The notes under the pieces: generated by a model
Told to the model about the DNA's origin: nothing
Seen by the model: only the letters and a program-made list of their open reading frames with translations
The model's database searches: none
Shown: positions 22,882 through 36,599 of the stretch, in pieces
Layout of the letters: every line of letters begins with the position of its first letter
How positions within the stretch are numbered: position 1 is the first letter of the stretch
Program-made: the position numbers and the translations under genes
Assembly: GCA_963576785.1 (NCBI GenBank)
Contig: OY756139.1
Span: forward strand, 1,178,001-1,242,000
Direction: 5' to 3'
DNA: 64,000 bases
Origin: Chlorophyllum brunneum
Lineage: Eukaryota > Basidiomycota > Agaricomycetes > Agaricales > Agaricaceae

Positions 22882-25800
22882 CTATGTGTCCGACGCTGAC
22901 ACTCCCAAAGGTAGCATGGTCTGGTCCTGTAAAGCGATGCGCTCCCACGACTGTTGTTGCAACTATGTTTAACTAGTGAATATCTGGACATATACCGTTT
23001 TAAGATAATACGCACATGGCTTTCCGCTTGCCCAGAGGACAAAAGATTCATATGATCTGGCATCTCATTATTGTTCTGATGAAAGGCATAAGAAGGCGAG
23101 TGGACGAGAAAACACGTGGGTACTTACCACTTCGGCGTCATCCAATTCGCGCAAGTTTAGACGAAGATCCAGAGGCAGTCGCGAAGGTAGCACAAGGACA
23201 TGGACTGTGGGAGTAAATGGCCTAGATGAAGCTGATATTTGGGCGAATCGCTGTAATCTCGTTAAAATTTTGGATGTCCAGGTTGAAAAAAGCGTACTTG
23301 AGCTATTCTCAGAGCCAGCTTGATGCTACGACGATCAGCTCTGGCTTCGTACCCCACCATAACGAATAGTTCCCAGACGCAATCGAGTATATATACCGAT
23401 CGCCCTCGTGCGTCCTCCCCCCGTAATGATGGAGTAGCGGTGACCTGCAGTGAAAATGATGCTATGATTGTTGTCAAGGGCCGCGAATGCTTACAGGAGG
23501 ATTGGTCTTCGCATCAACACTCCAAATTTGGGGATCCGCCTCGGAAGTGTGCCTCCTCCATCGCCAGTAGTCTGCTTTCGCATATCCGTCATCCCCAAGA
23601 GCCATCCAGAAGAGTTCATCATTGTCGTCTTCGCCTTCATGAAGTTGAATCGCAGGCGGACCCTCCTTCCCAATTCGAGATGCATATTGAATCGCTGCTT
23701 GTCTCTCCGACTCTGTAGACCCGCATCCATGCCAAACATAGACTGTATCCAATATTGTTAAACAGTAGCTGAATGCCGAGCATAGATTCTTAATGCTCTG
23801 TTCTGTGTAAGACATGGAGATCATCACTGAGGAAGTCGACTTACGAGCTCATGTTCGTCGATATGGATAACACCGCCCAATCTCCGAACCGAGTACATTG
23901 TAGTGTTGTCCGCGGACCAATGCGAACGATTGCCCTGTTCATGAAATTAAGCTTTGGAAGACAGATCAAATACAGCTCACAGACTTGTCTGATAACTAAT
24001 TGCCCTCCTAGAAGCTGTACTAACTGCGGCGGTTCGGAATTTTGGTGTATAAGGGTCTGCAAGTAATTCCTGAATGATTATTCATCATCGTCAAAGAAAC
24101 AGCGACTCACAGGTGACGTGTTATAGCGCTTCGCGAGTTCCTGCAATTTTCGTTCGCCTTTTTCTCCGACGTTACTCTTCATTCCATACCATACCCAGAG
24201 CTGGGTTGACACTAGGCCACTGGTTTGAGATTTGTATCGATGGACGATGGCTAGGGTTTCCGAATCATAGAAGATATCGGCCCCAGGGGATATGGCGGTA
24301 GAAGAAACACCATTAATAGCGAACACATCCACAGATATCGTCTTTACATCTGGCAAAGTCAAGGGTGGAGCCTTACGAGATCGAATAAGTGCTAGGACGT
24401 CGACGACGGGTAAAGGAGTGTCGTCAACATCTACAAAAGTGTATCAGTAAGGGTGTACCACGAACGGATACACAAAACCAACCGAAATGGACAACGTCCT
24501 TCTGTCCGCTCCTGCCTAACCCTTCTGCATCAACAGCCTGTTTATTCGGTGTCGCGTTGCGCGAGAGGGTATCGGGCGTTCGAGTTAGTGTTCCGAATGG
24601 GGTTCCATTTGGAGTGGCTTCCTCCTTCAAAGGGGGCATCACCGATACCACGGAAAACCGATCATAACTCGATCTCCGTCTTTCCAAAGTAGGGGGAGCC
24701 CTGGGTTTGGCTATTGGTTCGGGTACTGCTTCTAGGACAGGAGATTTAATCTCTTCTTGGGGTTTGACGCCCTCTCCATTGAAGTTGCCATTGTAATCAC
24801 TGAGGGCTTGGGCAACATCCATTACAAGAGCCCTGTTACCTGTGCTGGGGATCCGTGTATGCTTAGGTGACGACGGGGGTGATCGTGGAGTTTTGTCGCC
24901 CTTGACAGGACCGGGCGGTCTCGATTGACCCTCGGTACTACTTGGTGAGCTGGTGTATCCAGATGTGCCGGAAGGGCTGGCATCCTGACTGGATCCTGTG
25001 GTTCCGATACTGCTTGAAACTTGGAGGGTCGATTCGGGCGACGGGGACTTGGATTTCGTGACAACAGGTGGAGTACGCAGGCTCTCCGCGGCTACCATCC
25101 CGGGAAGGACCTTTCGAATGAGAGTTGTGTCCATTTTGTATTTCATCTCGGTTTGGAACGTTTGAGCTTGAGCTTCAAATGAAGGTGAAATTAAAGCCTT
25201 AACTCCGATAGGCGCACTCTGGCCCCATTTTTGGGTGATCTGGGCAACCTTGGAAGTAGTCTCCTTGTCTGTAGGTGGTTTCACCGTGTTCGCAACATCG
25301 GTCCTGCTGAGGAGTGACGAGGGGGGAGGATCATTGGAGGATCCAGGGGATGGTGTATGTGAGAGCCGCGGAGATCGTAATAATGGAAGAGAGGCCTCTC
25401 GAAATGGGTTGATTTCCTCGATAGGCTCAGCTGACTTGATCTGGGATGGTATCCCTCCATTCGCATTCTTGCTCTTCTTAGGTTTCCGCACCCGCTCTTT
25501 CGTTGGCTAGGATTTTTAATGCAATAATGTATAATTGTATGTCCAATGCCATGGACGATTACAAGCAACATAGATGAAACACAAAGACGTTGTAAGTAGA
25601 CACCTCTATAGCATTACCAGAATGAACGCACATGATTCAAGGGTTTTCCGGTTGGACCAGGAAGTTCCGATGGAACGGAAAACCTTGGTTTGCCCTTGTC
25701 GCCCGAGCTGGTGTCACGTCTGACACCTAACTCGTCTACAGAAGCAGTCGGTAATGACTTTTCAGGTGAGGGCTCTGGAGTCTTCGGCTTATAGACGACC

Positions 25801-27533
25801 ATAGTCGTGGCCGAACCGAACCCAGCACTACCGTCGGGGGGAAACATCTTCTCAGCCAGTTTCGCGCGACGAGGACTGAGTGGTTCCGGGGGTGACAACG
25901 GATCTGGATGAAGTAATCCACGGGACGTCTTTGTCTTGAGAACCTTATTTGGTCCTGGCGACGGGGTTGCGGATGAAGATGTAGGCGATTGTGTAGCAGG
26001 AGGATCCGACCTCGTAGAAATGTCGGAAAAGGCCTTTCGAACAGGTGGTGCTTGTCGAGGTATAGAGGCGGGCGAAGGAGTAGGCGAAGCAATAATCGCC
26101 TGCCAACGATCCAAAACGGTGCTCTTGCGTCCGCTCATAGGCTTCGGGGTTGGGGTGCTGGGTGCTGGCTTCGCTGAATTTTCAAGCTGAGAGCTAGCTT
26201 TGACCATGTTCTGGACGAAGCCTCGACCTTGAAGGCGGCTGATCGAGGGCGTTGGGTCCTTCGGGGGAGGAGGTTTATGGAATGCAGAAGATGGAACGGA
26301 GTTTACAGGTGTCTGGGATGGTAAACGCGGTTCGGGAATGACGGACCGTGTGAGGGATGGGGTTGAGACCGAAGACTTTGCTGGTGAAGCGGGCGTGTTC
26401 CAAATTGTCGGTACCCGATGAGGTGTGGTCGGCCTCTCAACCGGTGTTCTGGATTGAGGCAAAGACCGTGAGGGTGTTGAAGATGGGCGACCTTTTTGAG
26501 GACTTCTGGGTCGGCTCTCTACGGAACTCTCAGTGGTAGTTGAACGAACGATCGCCTGCCGTGAAGGAAAGATGTCTGTTGAATTAAGAATAGGCGGTGA
26601 GGGACCCGGTGTACTGAGAGTCCGCTCTCGCCCGCCTGACTTCTGAGGAGACACCGGACGTTGTTCTATTTGTTCCATATATTTCTTTGCGACCGAAGGG
26701 GTGCTGATAGTCCTTTCACGCGATCCAGACTTCTGAGGAGAGATGGGACGGGGTGTGGACGTCTCTTCCGCCCGCCTTGCCAGCGAAGGGGTCGAAGTGC
26801 GCTTCGGCAGGCGAGGTTGATACCGCTCGACAGCTTCAGATGCTTTGACTGCATCCCGAACAGAACTACCTGGCTTGATGACCATTCCTGGCATTGCGAC
26901 GCCACCTTTGCCAAAAATTGGATGAGGTGCGTCAAAAATCCGTTGTTCGAACTGCGTAGGGTCGTGGGCATTCTGTTGGGGTGCATGACGATTGAGACGG
27001 GGTCCTGTCGCGCGGCCTCCAATGAAGGAAGCTAGGGACACGGGTTCTTGTCGTAGGGATGGAGGGGGTTGGATCGTAGGGAATTGACTCGGCCGAGGGA
27101 GAACCCCCTGTGTGATAGATGATGTATCGACATTCGGTGCAAACGATGTCCCGACCAACTTCCGCACTGCGTCGTCTTGCCCATTCTGTTTGTCCGGCGA
27201 GGGCGTTTTGTTAAGCCTTGATGAAGGTATTCCCAGAGCACTGGGAGATGCCGCTGTTAGATATACATAATACATTCAACTTGATGAATTCCATACAATG
27301 CCAATTAGCTTACTTAGATCAATACTATCACCACCATAGCCAGGTCCTCGACTCCTGTGGAGCCTTGCTCGTCGGGCCGCTGCAATCTCCTCTTCTAACC
27401 TTTTCTGCTCCGCCTCCTCATCCGCGTCAACCTGTCGCTGGAGAGCTTTGATCTTGCTCGTCCACTCCGCAAGACCAGTTTCTGGCTTGGGAAGATCAAA
27501 CGTCCCTCGCCGCGAAGGGGTTACTGGCTCCAT
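22882..27533 (-). CDS. Gelsolin/villin-repeat protein with long disordered N-terminus (DUF4045-like architecture)
   Basis: Eleven exons (27314-27533, 25632-27253, 24483-25506, 24111-24430, 23985-24056, 23845-23934, 23495-23797, 23298-23444, 23128-23250, 23016-23075, 22882-22962) give 1,353 residues. The N-terminus has a coiled coil (EWTSKIKALQRQVDADEEAEQKR), then about 850 residues of Ser/Pro/Thr-rich disorder with repeated SPQKSG...ER units. The C-terminal third has gelsolin-like repeats: TQLWVWYGMKS...GERKLQELAKRY; EPPQLVQLLGGQLVIRQ; LDTVYVWHGCGST with ERQAAIQYA; ELFWMALGDDGYAKADYWRWR; and a last repeat around RSVYILDCVWELFVMVG and RSIKLALRIAQ. I infer actin regulation at the cortex or cytoskeleton from family knowledge. 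The 125-nt intron at 25507-25631 is long for this locus. Confidence 0.85.
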
Positions 27534-27826
27534 GTAAACCCGGCTCTGCTCGGCGTCGCCGATGTGTCTGAGAAAAAATAAAACAAAGTCGACAGTCTAG
27601 GCAGACGCGAACGTTTGATGGACTGCTGGAAGATCAAAGCGAGCGGAGACGGCGAGTATCTGACGCCTCGTGTTCAGAACCCATGCTGTACACGTGACAT
27701 TGGGCAACAGGGACTAAGCTCGCCTGATTTACGTCTCTCCATCGAAATGCTCTGTTGTGCTCTAAGTGCGACAATCCACACCGTGTGTCACTCATACATG
27801 TGTAATGATACAGCTAACTCAGAGAT
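27534..27826. other. Intergenic spacer, no gene seen
   Basis: A 293-bp spacer upstream of the gelsolin-repeat gene and downstream of the secreted Cys protein. No feature is supported. Confidence 0.35.
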
Positions 27827-28802
27827 TCAAGCCATAAAAGCAAAAACAGTCAAAGCCGTTAAGAAGCTCCAAAGGGCTTCTCGGGTGAAACCCTTTGAAC
27901 GCACACCAAAGTTTGAGTTGGCAAGATTTTCAGAAAAGTTCCCTGCTTGAGCCGTTGTCACTATGTCGGTAGGAAAGGCACGATCTGTGACCGGATATAA
28001 GATATCATACAGCACCAAGAAAATTCAAACCCACCCAAGAAAGAAGCGCCGCAAAAATGTTGAAAAGGAGTATTGGCTTGCGAAACCTGATCTGGGAATT
28101 CATCCATTCCAATGTCATATGCTGCCTTCATACAGCTGGTACAAGCAAGCTGGGTGATGTTGGAGCTGAGAAGGGTTTGAGCGTCTTGGTTCAAGGTGTC
28201 GATGTTCAAGCTGGTCAGGTCCACTTTTCCGATTGTCTTCTCCAAGTTGTCGAGAGTCTGCGTAACGCAAAGTTCATTCGTCGTCGTACTAAGGTAAACA
28301 TAGAGTCGGTGTTTAGTGATGGATGTCGTCACAACTGCAGCCTAAAACTCACTCTTTCAGGCATGCCACCTTCCTAATGGTCGGGTATACCTGTTGTGCG
28401 ATATCCGTAATTTTCCCTTGAAGGCTAGTAATATCAACACCGATATTCGAGAAGTCCTCTGAGCAGCCCTGAGTAACAATGGCGACAACATTGGCAATGC
28501 TCTCATCTGAGCAAGCGCCATTACTACAGAGACCAGTCAACCACGTGTCGGCGGCTTGTGGGATTGATTTGTTGGGATTGATCACGTATGTGAGAAGCGA
28601 TGGCAAGTTGAGGCATTGCGCATCAGGGGATGTAAAAACGTCTTGTAGAGCGGTTGAACAAGACGACGTGAGTGACACAGGCAAGCTGTCAACACCATTA
28701 TATGGTTCAGTCCGCCTTAACGTGGATACCGACTCACGATTGTGCAGCGGCGAGACTAGCTCCCAAAAAGACAATAGCGGCAGCGAACATATGTCCCAGC
28801 AT
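27827..28802 (-). CDS. Secreted cysteine-containing protein, possibly GPI-anchored
   Basis: Four exons (28738-28802, 28353-28685, 28035-28288, 27827-27960) give 261 residues. The N-terminus has a signal peptide (MFAAAIVFLGASLAAAQS after an optional MLGH), then two similar halves with spaced Cys: SSCSTAL, AQCLNLPSL, GLCSNGACSDE, QGCSED, then ELCVTQTL, LACTSCMKAAYD and HFCGASF. The C-terminus is a hydrophobic run (ALWSFLTALTVFAFMA) preceded by basic residues, as in GPI-attachment signals. The helical Leu/Ile pattern between Cys suggests a small all-alpha disulphide-bonded domain. The function is unknown; similar secreted proteins are abundant in agaricomycetes. The start could be 28802 or 28790. 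Confidence 0.75.
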
Positions 28803-29646
28803 AATAATAAAGATTAGAAAAATAAGAGGGGACAGAAAGCGAAAAAATAGGAGACAAGAGGGGAAGAAGCTTGGAGAGTTCTGTGGTTGAGTCTACATTT
28901 TGTAACCTGAATACAAAACACAGGGGAGTTATCCAGATAGCAACCGTCACCATTCTTCATCACGAATGGCAGATTGTGATAGTATACTACAGCGAACGTA
29001 GGTACCCAGAATAGTCGGCACATTGATGGGCTGGTTTCTCAGGCCGATAGTTGCTTGGAGACCTCTCGAACCTGTGTTAGGCCTCCGTAAAACCCGCAAG
29101 CGCCCTGCCTGGTATCGTTGATGGTAGGAACCATCGAGTGAAGAGTGAGAGTCATCGCCCAACGTCACGGAGTTTGAAAGTGGTTGAATATGCACCAGCT
29201 GAACACCGCATGAGACCCAGCGTAGTAGACATGAAGAGCCAGAATAATTCCCGATGCTTCATTCGACCGTGTGGTTCAAACAGCAGATCAAAGCAGTGGT
29301 AGAAGCAAATTCATGATATTCATCAATACAACTTATACATGTGCTAACACCACGCCCCTTGACATCAGACCACGACTTCCTACATTCGTACAACGACTAA
29401 ATTAATTCACGAAGAGAGTAATGGACTACCTATCCGATCTCCATTGTGTTCTCAAAGTAGAGAACAACAGCAATAAACCACTCAACATTCGCGGGATATT
29501 CTCAAACGCGGGCGAGATGTACGTGCAATACTTCCGATGACCACTGAACAAGAACTGCACTTCGCGGGTCTTGTTCTGCCCAATACCTCCAACTAATGTC
29601 CCCCCGAATATCTTGTACGTACTGGTGCTGAATCTGGTTCCTCTAG
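28803..29646. other. Intergenic or unresolved 5' exons
   Basis: An 844-bp stretch between divergent genes. An ATG at 29422 begins a 39-codon open frame with a strong GTACGT donor near 29520, and a frame ending in a donor at 29615 could also be an exon of the downstream gene. I could not join these in phase, so the true first exons of the next gene are unresolved. Confidence 0.35.
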
Positions 29647-30844
29647 CCCACGGTTATATCCCTATGATACAGGCGTGCCTGGGCAGTTTCATTACTTCAT
29701 TGAGTATCAACACCGAGCAAGCGTGGGCCATGCATTACAGCTGCGACTTGGGTCTTCCGCAGGACTTGTCGTTCACCCCATCTACTCGGACCATCAGCTC
29801 GTGGATCAATTTCGTTCTTGCGAGGCCTATGGGTCTTCTCGCCAGCCGACCAGACCAGACGATACTGCAATTAGGCCTATGCAGGGAACAGAGTATCCAT
29901 CTGTTCCTCCTCATGAAGATAGGAATACGGAGAGGTGCCCTCCGGAAGGGTATTTTTCTGAATATGGAGTGTCCCATAATCGGTATGACCCAAGGGACTC
30001 GGCGCAACGTCACATTGCAAATTCTCTCCCTAGCATGCCTGCTCCGGCGCATGTCCACACCACTGTCAATGACACTGTTTCTGGCTCCAGCACGCAAGTA
30101 CCTCTGGATACATCACCTGTCTCGTTCTCTCTGGACTCGCGCTTCGTCATGGATATTCAAGGGCAGCATATCGTTTATGATCTGACCAAGGACCCAGAAC
30201 AGGATCCGAAGATAGTGATCGAGCTTCTGAAACTATCCTCGAGCGAAAGAGGCAGCTGGATGATCGCAGGAGCTCATTTCCGTCGCATGGGAAAACCCCG
30301 AGCTGCTATCGATGTCATGTATGCGATGCTGGAAGGTATGCCGTCCTTTCACCTTCCGCTAATGAATTCACAGAGCTCTGATCGGTTCACCATAGCGCTG
30401 GTGAACCATGGGTTTACAGAGGTCAAGCTAAAACCCGTGTTCCTCCTGCTCTCCGGCTGTGAGCTCGACATGGCTATATGCGCACGGAATGCCGGTGATC
30501 TTGCGGCATCCGAACAGCATTACGCTAACGTGCGAATGTGGCTCCAAAAAGTCTACGGAACTAGGATACCTGCAACATCAACTCAGCCACCTGCTTCACT
30601 TGTCTCGTCCGTCGTGCAAAGCAATCAGATTCAACCGGAACCACCCCGACCCTCACACCCCATGGAGATAGACCATTTTTCGCCCCACCAAACCACCGCA
30701 GAAAGTATGGCTGGCCGTAAACGAAAGATGGAAGGGAGTTCATCAGGAGAACGTAATATTCGCAGGCGCCATTCTGGGATTCCGAGAACGACAAAAAAAA
30801 CCAAGCATTATTCTGGTAACAAGAAAAGCTGGAAGTTCAAGTAG
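29647..30844 (+). CDS. Conserved fungal TPR-like protein, nuclear-type C-terminus (5' end unresolved)
   Basis: The open frame from an acceptor at 29646 to the stop at 30844 encodes about 400 residues. Residues of the first half are Pro/Ser/Asp-rich. A conserved helical block follows: DLTKDPEQDPKIVIELLKLS, ERGSWMIAGAHFRRMGKPRAAIDVM and VFLLLSGCELDMAICARN with LQKVYG. Its paired helices resemble tetratricopeptide repeats. The C-terminus has basic clusters (AGRKRKM, RRRHSG, RTTKKTKH) typical of nuclear import signals. An 84-nt intron with GT-AG ends (30336-30419) may interrupt the conserved block; it is a multiple of three and lacks stops, so both reading options stay open. The first exon(s) upstream are not resolved. 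Confidence 0.65.
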
Positions 30845-31074
30845 AGCATCGCACTTCAATTGTCGTACATCGGCACTGTATACTACACATTCACTATCGC
30901 ATATATTTTTGATCGCTCGATGCCGTAAACTGTATAGCTCCCGGAAACTGCCGGCGCCTCCCAACCTTGATGAGTGACAAATACTCGCACGTTGGTGAGT
31001 GGGAGAGCTCGAATCGCGCTCGTCGTCGCTCATCTCTACCGCCAACAGCCTCGCGGATACTCCTCAAAAACACA

Positions 31075-31970
<896 letters not shown>

Positions 31971-34900
31971 AAAAACCAATTCTACGGGATCATTGGCTAT
32001 CGTCCAACCGGCAAGGCGGTGGTGGAGAGGGAGAACGGATGGACTGTTGGTTCGGCGACGGCTCACTTTTTTTTACTCTATTCGTGCCTGTCTCTGTGCT
32101 ATGTCATGGTTTGGTCTTCACTTTCGCCGTGTTGCTCGCCAGTCATTACCTCTCCTATGACATCCTACAACCATGCATATGAAGTTATGTCAACGCTTGT
32201 GCGCAGAAACTTTGGTTCTTCCTCGCATGAACTCGTGAAAATCGGGGGCTGCATCACTATCCCAGTTTCCCCGCAGAATCCTGATGTGTGTTGTCACATC
32301 TGGGGAATCATGAACCGCTGTTCCCTAGCCACGTTTTGACACAGTGAATACCTGTTTCCGAGTTGCCATTGGCCGCGAATCTGTGAGGCAAATTAGGGTC
32401 TGCTCGTGGTCGACGGTCTTGGGATCGTCCTTGTGAACGCGCCCAAGCAGGCGGAACATCAAAGGGAAGGGAACTTTCATTGACTAGGTGTGAATTTCAT
32501 TTCCTATGAAGGTGTGTTGATCGCCGCGTCCTAATCATGGAAAGAGTATGACATGAGGCTCGCTGCCGACACTGCGTATGGAAGTTGCTTTAGTGAACTG
32601 GTGACTCAAGATATTGAATAGTCATGCGCTCGTGTCTTGAAATACGATTAGCGCTTCCGGTGATATGCACACGGTAGCTGGATGTTCACCTAATTGCGTT
32701 CCTTACCGTCCGTTGACCGTTTTGGACAGCCGGAGGACGGAATCCCCGGATTCCCGGACATGCCGCCGGCGTCACGCCGTGTGTGACACCTAATCTGGAT
32801 TTCCGAAATGTCCGTTCCTGGTATAATGAGGTTCGTGACATTTGTATAACATTAATAACATAAATCGCCACTGGTCCCGTTCTTGGCCTCCATCCGAGGC
32901 GATAGAACAGCCAGAATTTGCCGAAAGGCCTTCGCTAGAATGAGGGGACTAAAGTGCTTCTCATTTTGAGTCAAGGATAAACTTTGATGAGCTCCAGAAT
33001 CAATATCCATTCACCCAGGATCTTCGAGGCCAGGTACAGAAGCCATTACGTGCGATGAGATACACACTAGGCTGCCAAGGGATGCTTGCGCCGCACTACA
33101 TATCATACTACAAATAGACAGAACAGGGCCTATAGCATTTTCTCCTTTGTGTGCTGCACACTCCGACGGGGTATACAAAGGAGGACATATGGAGGGACGG
33201 GACTCTGCGGACCATGTGTCTCGGACGAAGTACATTTTGGCTTTGATGTTGCATGGACGTTGATGCAGGTGATGCAGTTGTACATGATGCCGCAAGAACA
33301 GTAGAACCTTCCAAGGAAGACGTTATTCTGTCCAATTGATATCTCTATTCGGGTACAATTCGCCCGTAGACTTGAGTGAGTGCTTGAATGGCTAGTAAGG
33401 CCAGTAGTGGCTTCGATGCTGGATGACTACGGGCTGATCCCAACCCGACCCCGAGCCATCAGGCGCCAAGTGTACTTTATTTATAAGTGCTAGCAGCTTA
33501 GAGGCCCTCGTCCTGAATTGCCGGACAGCTTCTTGGAAGAGAGCGCAAAGCTCGGAAGGAAGCGCTATTAGTATGCGCAAGAAGAATGACAAATAGCAAG
33601 TGCCTCGGAGCATGAGGGGGGGCTATGGGAGCTCTCCCGTCTTGACAGAGGGGAGGATGAACCGTGGAGGACACCCACTTCACACCGTTTGTGTGTCCGT
33701 CTCCAACTGACAAAAGAAGGCGTTTCCGATAGCAGAGGATGGTCATCCCTTGGCCCATGCGGTTAAACCCATGTAGATGCTTGTTCGCCTGCGTTGGGTG
33801 ACAGGGTAGACAGGGACACCGATTGGAGCACTTTATCAGTCGCCTCAGGGGGACCACAATATTTCTGAATGTCTTCGCCTCATGATAGAGCAGATATAGG
33901 GTAGGATCCGCACCACAGAGGGATGAAACTGAAGGAATAATAGCTGTTATACGTACGGGGCATGTTGGTAGACAATCAGATATATATTCATAGCAGCAGC
34001 TGATACATATTTAAGCGCGCCATGACAATGGAGAGTTACCGGATAGTAATCAAGCCTCGTAGTAGATACCAAGACTTTTGTTTAATCATACCCCTTGCAC
34101 TAGCGCGAAATCCTGGGGACAAAGGGAAGGAGTTGCAGGGAAGACGGCTCGGGAGACAGGGACAGTGGCGGAGGTGAGACGTTAATGCGGACAAGAGCAG
34201 GCGTGACAGTTCTCTGGCTAGGCAAGTATATCTCGCCTTACCATCTCCAATGATGATGAGCAACAACAGCCCGAAGTACTCAGGTTCTTTGCCAGCAGTC
34301 ACAGCGTTACGCTTGGAGTCGAGTCTGCCGTCGGCGTTATTCGTCTCTCTGCTGTGCATGACTGTAATGCGTTTCGCATTGCATGGACGCGGCGAATGTA
34401 TCAGAAAGAATGGAGAATGCATCCTGTCCACCGATTCCATCGACTGGTTGTGACAAGTAGGACACTGCCATTCTGGCCGGCCGACAGAGGAGTTGAGACC
34501 ATAAACTATTATAACCCCCATGCCCTACAGCCGCCGAGTTGATGAACACGTTCATTACGGTCCCATCAGCACTTCGCCAGAACGTACCTCCCATGCCTGA
34601 GAAGTTTCAATAACGTTACAACACAGCCAAAGTTTCAAACCACAGTCGGGCGGAATACTTTTCCGACCAATGACTGCAACTCAACATAACATCACTCCCT
34701 CTGACATTCCAATCACGGGCTCAACTTGCCAAATTTACTTGAACCAAACCACCACCGTAACTATTTGACGGTGCTGTCATGTGCGATCAACAGTGTGTGA
34801 TCGCCATTCGATCGACAGTTGTATCGTGACCGTCACTGCTCTATAGGGTGCCTAGTGCCTTATGTCGGCCGAGGTACCAAGGCTTGAGTGCCAGCGATAG

Positions 34901-36599
34901 ATTGAGCCCAACCATCAGACTATCTGCTAAGAGTTGAAAGCATTTAGCCGATGGGTAACGGATACAGTGTCCATACCGCCGCAGGCTGCAATATAGCAGC
35001 TTTCCTAACGTCGTTGTGGAGTCTGACATTGGGCCTCGGAATACGCAGATCACCTTACAACAAACCACAAACAGTCACGAATGGTCATAACAGCAAACAC
35101 ACCAACGTCCGAGCCACACTCGGGATGCTCCCAAAGAGCTCATAGGGCATGTAACCGCTAGTGGGGCCAGAAAATACAGTGTTAGCATCTACTCAACTAC
35201 AGGCAGTGAGTCACCATGCCCACCACCAAGTTTTAGTGTCCCTCCCATCTTGGAACGCGAAACAATAGTGTGACAAAACGGGCAACCTCTGTGCTCGTGT
35301 CTTTTTGTCCGGGGCCGCCACCGGAGCGCCCGTTATGCAGTAGATCCACTCTGTAGTGACAGCCCAGTCTCCATAGGCGATCCTACGTCTCGAAAGTGAG
35401 CAACGACAGTTCGTGCGCCACCCCATTTGCCCTCACGAGAAGTCGCAGTCGACTCGAGGGTAATCTAGTACCAGCCTTGTGATGATGATCAGACGTAGGT
35501 GGGTTCTCGAAGTGTAACCCCTGAGCGTCGTGTTGATTGCGCATCAACCCACTTGGGGTTCGAAGCATGTGCATAGAGGTGGCAGGCAGATAGATCATCC
35601 CCTCGTATACTCAAGAGTTTGTGGTCCACAAGTGTTAGAGGCTGTCTCAAACGAGATCATGAATTTCAAATTCCGAGACGACCAAGGCACACAATTACAT
35701 TTTCAATCTCTCGAATCCAAAATATCGTCCGTAACCAGGGGGAGGGATGGGATGGGATATGGCGATCTGCAGTACAACGAAGAGGAGAGGACAACCATGA
35801 CTAGGAAAAAAGGTCAATTACTTAAATAAAGAAAATGGGAGCACAGGGTAACCAGGTTAATTGGGGCTTAAACAAGGAACAAGTGTAGAAACAAGTGGAA
35901 AGCAAGTAACAAGAATGCGCAAGGAATTGTTGTGGTGATGATGATTGGGGATGGGAGATGCGATGATGTATAACAAAATAAAAAATTTGTGGGAAATGTG
36001 AGGGGGAAGGGGAGGGGAGGAATAGGATGAAGCAGAAAGTGGTAGCGGGAGTAAAACCAGTACAGCTCCGTGAGTGAAGATGGGGATATGAGATCACAAG
36101 AATGCTTCGTTATAGTGGTGTACAAAGCGGGAAAAAAAGATGAACAGGATGGAAAATGTCATTTTGTTTCGTGTCTAGAGATACAAGTTTGTGACTTCCG
36201 GTGGTCCAAGCGGAGAACAGCGATGACGACGAATGTCGAACTGCAAGGAGGGGCAGAGCATCAAGGCCTCGGGGTAAGAGAGGTAAAGCATTTCATCTAG
36301 GCTCATGCCCGGGATGAGAAGTCCGGCGGCAGGGCGCTAGGACCGGCGAAGCGGAAATGGGGAGGGTCCAAACCTAATTGGAGATGGTGTTTACGACCCA
36401 AAGTTAAGCCAGTCCAGAAGACGCGTGGCATAACTCCTGCTGGAAGAGTGTCGGATATAGAGTGGTTGCATCGAGTTGTATGTGCGGGGGACCAGCGGTT
36501 TTGTGCGTCAACATCGGGAGGTCAATTTTGCATTTAAGGAGTAATCCAAACCAGGAAAATGATGCGAGGACGAGCCAGAAATACAGGGATCAGAAAAAT
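31971..36599. other. 4.6-kb stretch without a supportable gene
   Basis: This is the longest gene-poor stretch of the window. Many short open frames exist on both strands, the longest about 160 codons at 34036-34521 minus, but they have no family motifs, signal peptides or phase-consistent splice partners that I can see. The stretch at 35820-36060 is A/G-rich on the plus strand. No terminal repeats, tRNA, rRNA or transposase remnants were recognised by eye. It may hold non-coding RNA, decayed elements, or genes of very short exons such as the TEN1-like one further right. Confidence 0.35.

Noticed and set aside
29422..29538. ATG-initiated exon upstream of the TPR-like gene
   Set aside because: I could not connect it to the downstream exon in any phase with acceptable splice sites, so it was not included in the gene model.
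34036..34521. Minus-strand 161-codon frame in the gene-poor stretch
   Set aside because: No domain, signal peptide or in-phase splice partner; composition looks random.
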